A DNA stretch of 64,000 nt from the NCBI RefSeq assembly GCF_004299785.2, contig NZ_CP036246.2, positions 1,488,001-1,552,000 of the forward strand, given 5' to 3'. This stretch comes from Arcobacter porcinus (GTDB lineage Bacteria > Campylobacterota > Campylobacteria > Campylobacterales > Arcobacteraceae). The notes under the pieces are model-generated. The model searched no databases and had not been told where the DNA came from. It worked only from the letters and a program-made list of their open reading frames with translations. Position 1 is the first letter of the stretch, and every line of letters begins with the position of its first letter. Position numbers and translations under genes: made by a program. Positions 62,800-64,000 of the stretch are shown piece after piece.

Positions 62800-63402
62800 C
62801 TAATTATTGTTTTCTTGTTTTTCTTCTACTTTTTCAGTATTGTTTAAAGTAGGAGTTTGGTTTTCTATTGTTTGATTTTCTGTCGTTTCTTTAGTTTCCA
62901 AAACTGGAAGAGTTGATGTTTCTTCACCTAGAATTTGTTGTATAGCTTGTGGGTGGCATTGATTTCTGTATACAGAATAATGCTTTACTCCTTTTTGCCA
63001 TACACGAGGCTTACTTAAAATATCTAAATTCAGCCTATGCATAGTTGTTTTATCATATATGAGCCCTCTTTTAGTATCGTTTAATTTTTTCCCTGAATAT
63101 TTTTTATCCATAGCGATTTTATGTAAATCTAGCATACAAGGACGCATAAAATCTAAATATTGCTGTTTTTGTTCATCTGTTAAACCGTTATATTGTTCTC
63201 TCATATCTGTTTCTTCTATTCCATTTATCGTAAAAACTCCAATAAGAGCTCCAACTCCCATAAAAACAGGGTTTCCTGATGTTAATAGATTTCCAGCAAA
63301 CGACCGAGAAGTTCTATCATTTAACCCACTTTCATGCTTTGAAGCACAACCACTAAACATCAATCCTAGCATTAACAATGCTACTAATAACAAACTTTTC
63401 AT
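62800..63402 (-). CDS. Putative lipoprotein of the element
   Basis: Protein of 200 residues with a signal peptide and lipobox LMFSGC (lipidated Cys about residue 19). Then comes a hydrophobic Gly-rich stretch (about 47-65, NPVFMGVGALIGVFTING), a central acidic part with two Cys (RPCMLDL and RNQCHPQA) and an end rich in Thr, Asn, Gln and Glu (about 163-200, ENQTIENQTP). AAAGGGGAG precedes the ATG. Surface or entry-exclusion-like roles are possible for plasmid lipoproteins; that is a guess. It is followed by the zinc-ribbon gene. Confidence 0.75.
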   Translation of the reverse strand: MKSLLLVALLMLGLMFSGCASKHESGLNDRTSRSFAGNLLTSGNPVFMGVGALIGVFTINGIEETDMREQYNGLTDEQKQQYLDFMRPCMLDLHKIAMDKKYSGKKLNDTKRGLIYDKTTMHRLNLDILSKPRVWQKGVKHYSVYRNQCHPQAIQQILGEETSTLPVLETKETTENQTIENQTPTLNNTEKVEEKQENNN

Positions 63403-63417
63403 TTCTCCCCTTTTTTA

Positions 63418-63612
63418 TCATATACTTTCAATAAAATTTCTCAAACTTATCTTTAATTCTGCTTTACTCTGAAAATCCATGTCTAAGTTTGGTCCACTCA
63501 TCCAACCATAAAAATCTTCTATTATTTCTGCTAAATATATATGATTATATTCATTAGTAAAAAAACCTCTTTCTGTCAAATACTCATTTATAGCTTGTGC
63601 TAATTCATCCAT
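63418..63612 (-). CDS. Small hypothetical protein (64 aa)
   Basis: Unrecognised acidic protein of 64 residues, soluble, with conserved-looking aromatic positions (GFFTNEYNHIYLAEIIEDFYGWMSG). AAAAGGAT lies before the ATG at 63612. It is the first gene of a minus-strand unit with the lipoprotein (15-nt gap) and the zinc-ribbon gene, divergent from the XRE regulator. No motif gives a function. Confidence 0.6.
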   Translation of the reverse strand: MDELAQAINEYLTERGFFTNEYNHIYLAEIIEDFYGWMSGPNLDMDFQSKAELKISLRNFIESI

Positions 63613-63707
63613 TTTTATCCTTTTTATTTATGTTATATATGAATTATATATAACTGATTGATAAAAACTGCTTAAATAATTATTATCTATAATATGGAGT
63701 TTTAATT

Positions 63708-63962
63708 ATGAAAAGTATTTTCCCTGATATTGACAAAAGTAAACTAGATGATTTTTATATTAAAATAGGGCAAAATGTAAAGAAAATTCGAAAAGAAAAA
63801 GGCTTGAGCCAATTGGAACTCGCAATTATGATTGGGCAAAAAAGCACTTCTTTTTACTCAAACTGTGAAAATTATAAAAACAAAGAGCATTTTAACCTTG
63901 AACATTTATTTTTAATTTCTGATGTTTTAGGTGTAGAAATAGAAGAATTTTTTAAAAATTAA
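63708..63962 (+). CDS. XRE-family transcriptional regulator
   Basis: Protein of 84 residues. An XRE/Cro-type helix-turn-helix covers about residues 20-76: NVKKIRKEKGLSQLELAIMIGQKSTSFYSNCEN, with the usual GLSQ...A..IG pattern, then LEHLFLISDVLGVEIEEFF, the typical fifth helix. TGGAG lies before the ATG. It faces the 64-residue gene across a 95-nt divergent promoter region, which it may regulate. Typical of plasmid and phage control genes. Confidence 0.88.
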   Translation: MKSIFPDIDKSKLDDFYIKIGQNVKKIRKEKGLSQLELAIMIGQKSTSFYSNCENYKNKEHFNLEHLFLISDVLGVEIEEFFKN

Positions 63963-64000
63963 TATTACTTTATATCTTGATAATATAATTCTTCAACTGT

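Larger units (their letters stand above)
57959..64000. mobile_element. Integrated plasmid-like element (left part)
   Basis: From just upstream of msrA to the window edge the genes change to plasmid and phage types: AEP-primase-like replicase, J-domain protein, tyrosine recombinase with HTH partner, short hypothetical genes, lipoprotein and XRE regulator, with large gene-poor repeats-rich gaps. The left edge is somewhere in 57959-58135; the right edge is not in the window. No tRNA target and no clear direct att repeat are visible. Whether it is integrated or a misjoined plasmid cannot be settled here. Confidence 0.6.

Overview
The window is AT-rich, about 27-28% GC by eye, and looks like a chromosome segment of an Arcobacter/Aliarcobacter-type Campylobacterota bacterium. 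Three things support this. The gene order from rplU-rpmA-obg-proB-fmt through birA-parA-parB-atpF'-atpF-atpH-atpA-atpG-atpD-atpC-tolQ-tolR-tolA-tolB-pal-cpoB-slyD-fabD to pfs is the order I know from Campylobacter jejuni. A CiaB-family gene is present. Codon use is strongly biased to A and T. The placement is an inference; no 16S gene is in the window.

Layout. 1-1.7 kb: the end of an unrecognised two-gene unit, the first gene cut by the window edge. 1.77-2.04 kb: a tRNA-Gln/Tyr/Phe cluster. 2.1-8.7 kb: a flavin reductase, two cyclic-di-GMP proteins flanking pdxH, a DbpA-type helicase and a DedA protein. 8.8-12.8 kb: htpG, with a CIRCE-like HrcA operator, and an OafA-type acyltransferase. 12.9-15.9 kb: a small HTH regulator, a small membrane protein, ciaB and a truncated globin. 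15.9-21.2 kb: an outer membrane beta-barrel, an EamA transporter, YbaK, an AlkD-like protein, a methyltransferase and an agmatinase-family enzyme. 21.2-26.9 kb: a short LeuA with a possible leader ORF, an AraC regulator, sodB, an MscS channel, a Mn-type pyrophosphatase and a YchJ-like protein. 26.9-28.7 kb: an unrecognised two-gene membrane cassette. 28.7-32.3 kb: asparaginase-domain protein, aspA, pfs and fabD. 32.4-37.5 kb: slyD and the Tol-Pal system. 37.5-43.2 kb: the F1 sector and stator of ATP synthase, without atpB and atpE. 43.4-50.1 kb: parAB, birA, an AEC transporter, fmt, proB, obg, rpmA and rplU. 50.2-58.0 kb: dnaG, a LapB-like TPR protein, rnc, aroC, a lipoprotein, ppk2, a thiamine-binding protein and msrA.

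58.0-64.0 kb (window end) is different. It has a plasmid-type primase/replicase, a J-domain protein, a tyrosine recombinase with a small HTH partner, small hypothetical genes, a lipoprotein and an XRE regulator, separated by long gene-poor stretches full of inverted repeats. I read it as an integrated plasmid-like element whose left edge lies just upstream of msrA and whose right edge is outside the window. Its replicase resembles the ColE2 Rep family, and a cluster of five TATCCC/GGGATA units sits just downstream of that gene, where ColE2-type origins lie. Two gapless, 36-bp related sequences, 2,950 bp apart, look like a matched pair of promoters, one ahead of rep and one ahead of a 0.5-kb structured leader leading to the recombinase operon.

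The best leads for something undescribed are this element's origin and promoter pair, its structured leader, and the membrane cassette at 26.9-28.7 kb, whose first protein has a lysine at every fourth residue, six times in a row. Coordinates of starts were corrected where a Shine-Dalgarno sequence pointed to an internal or non-ATG codon.
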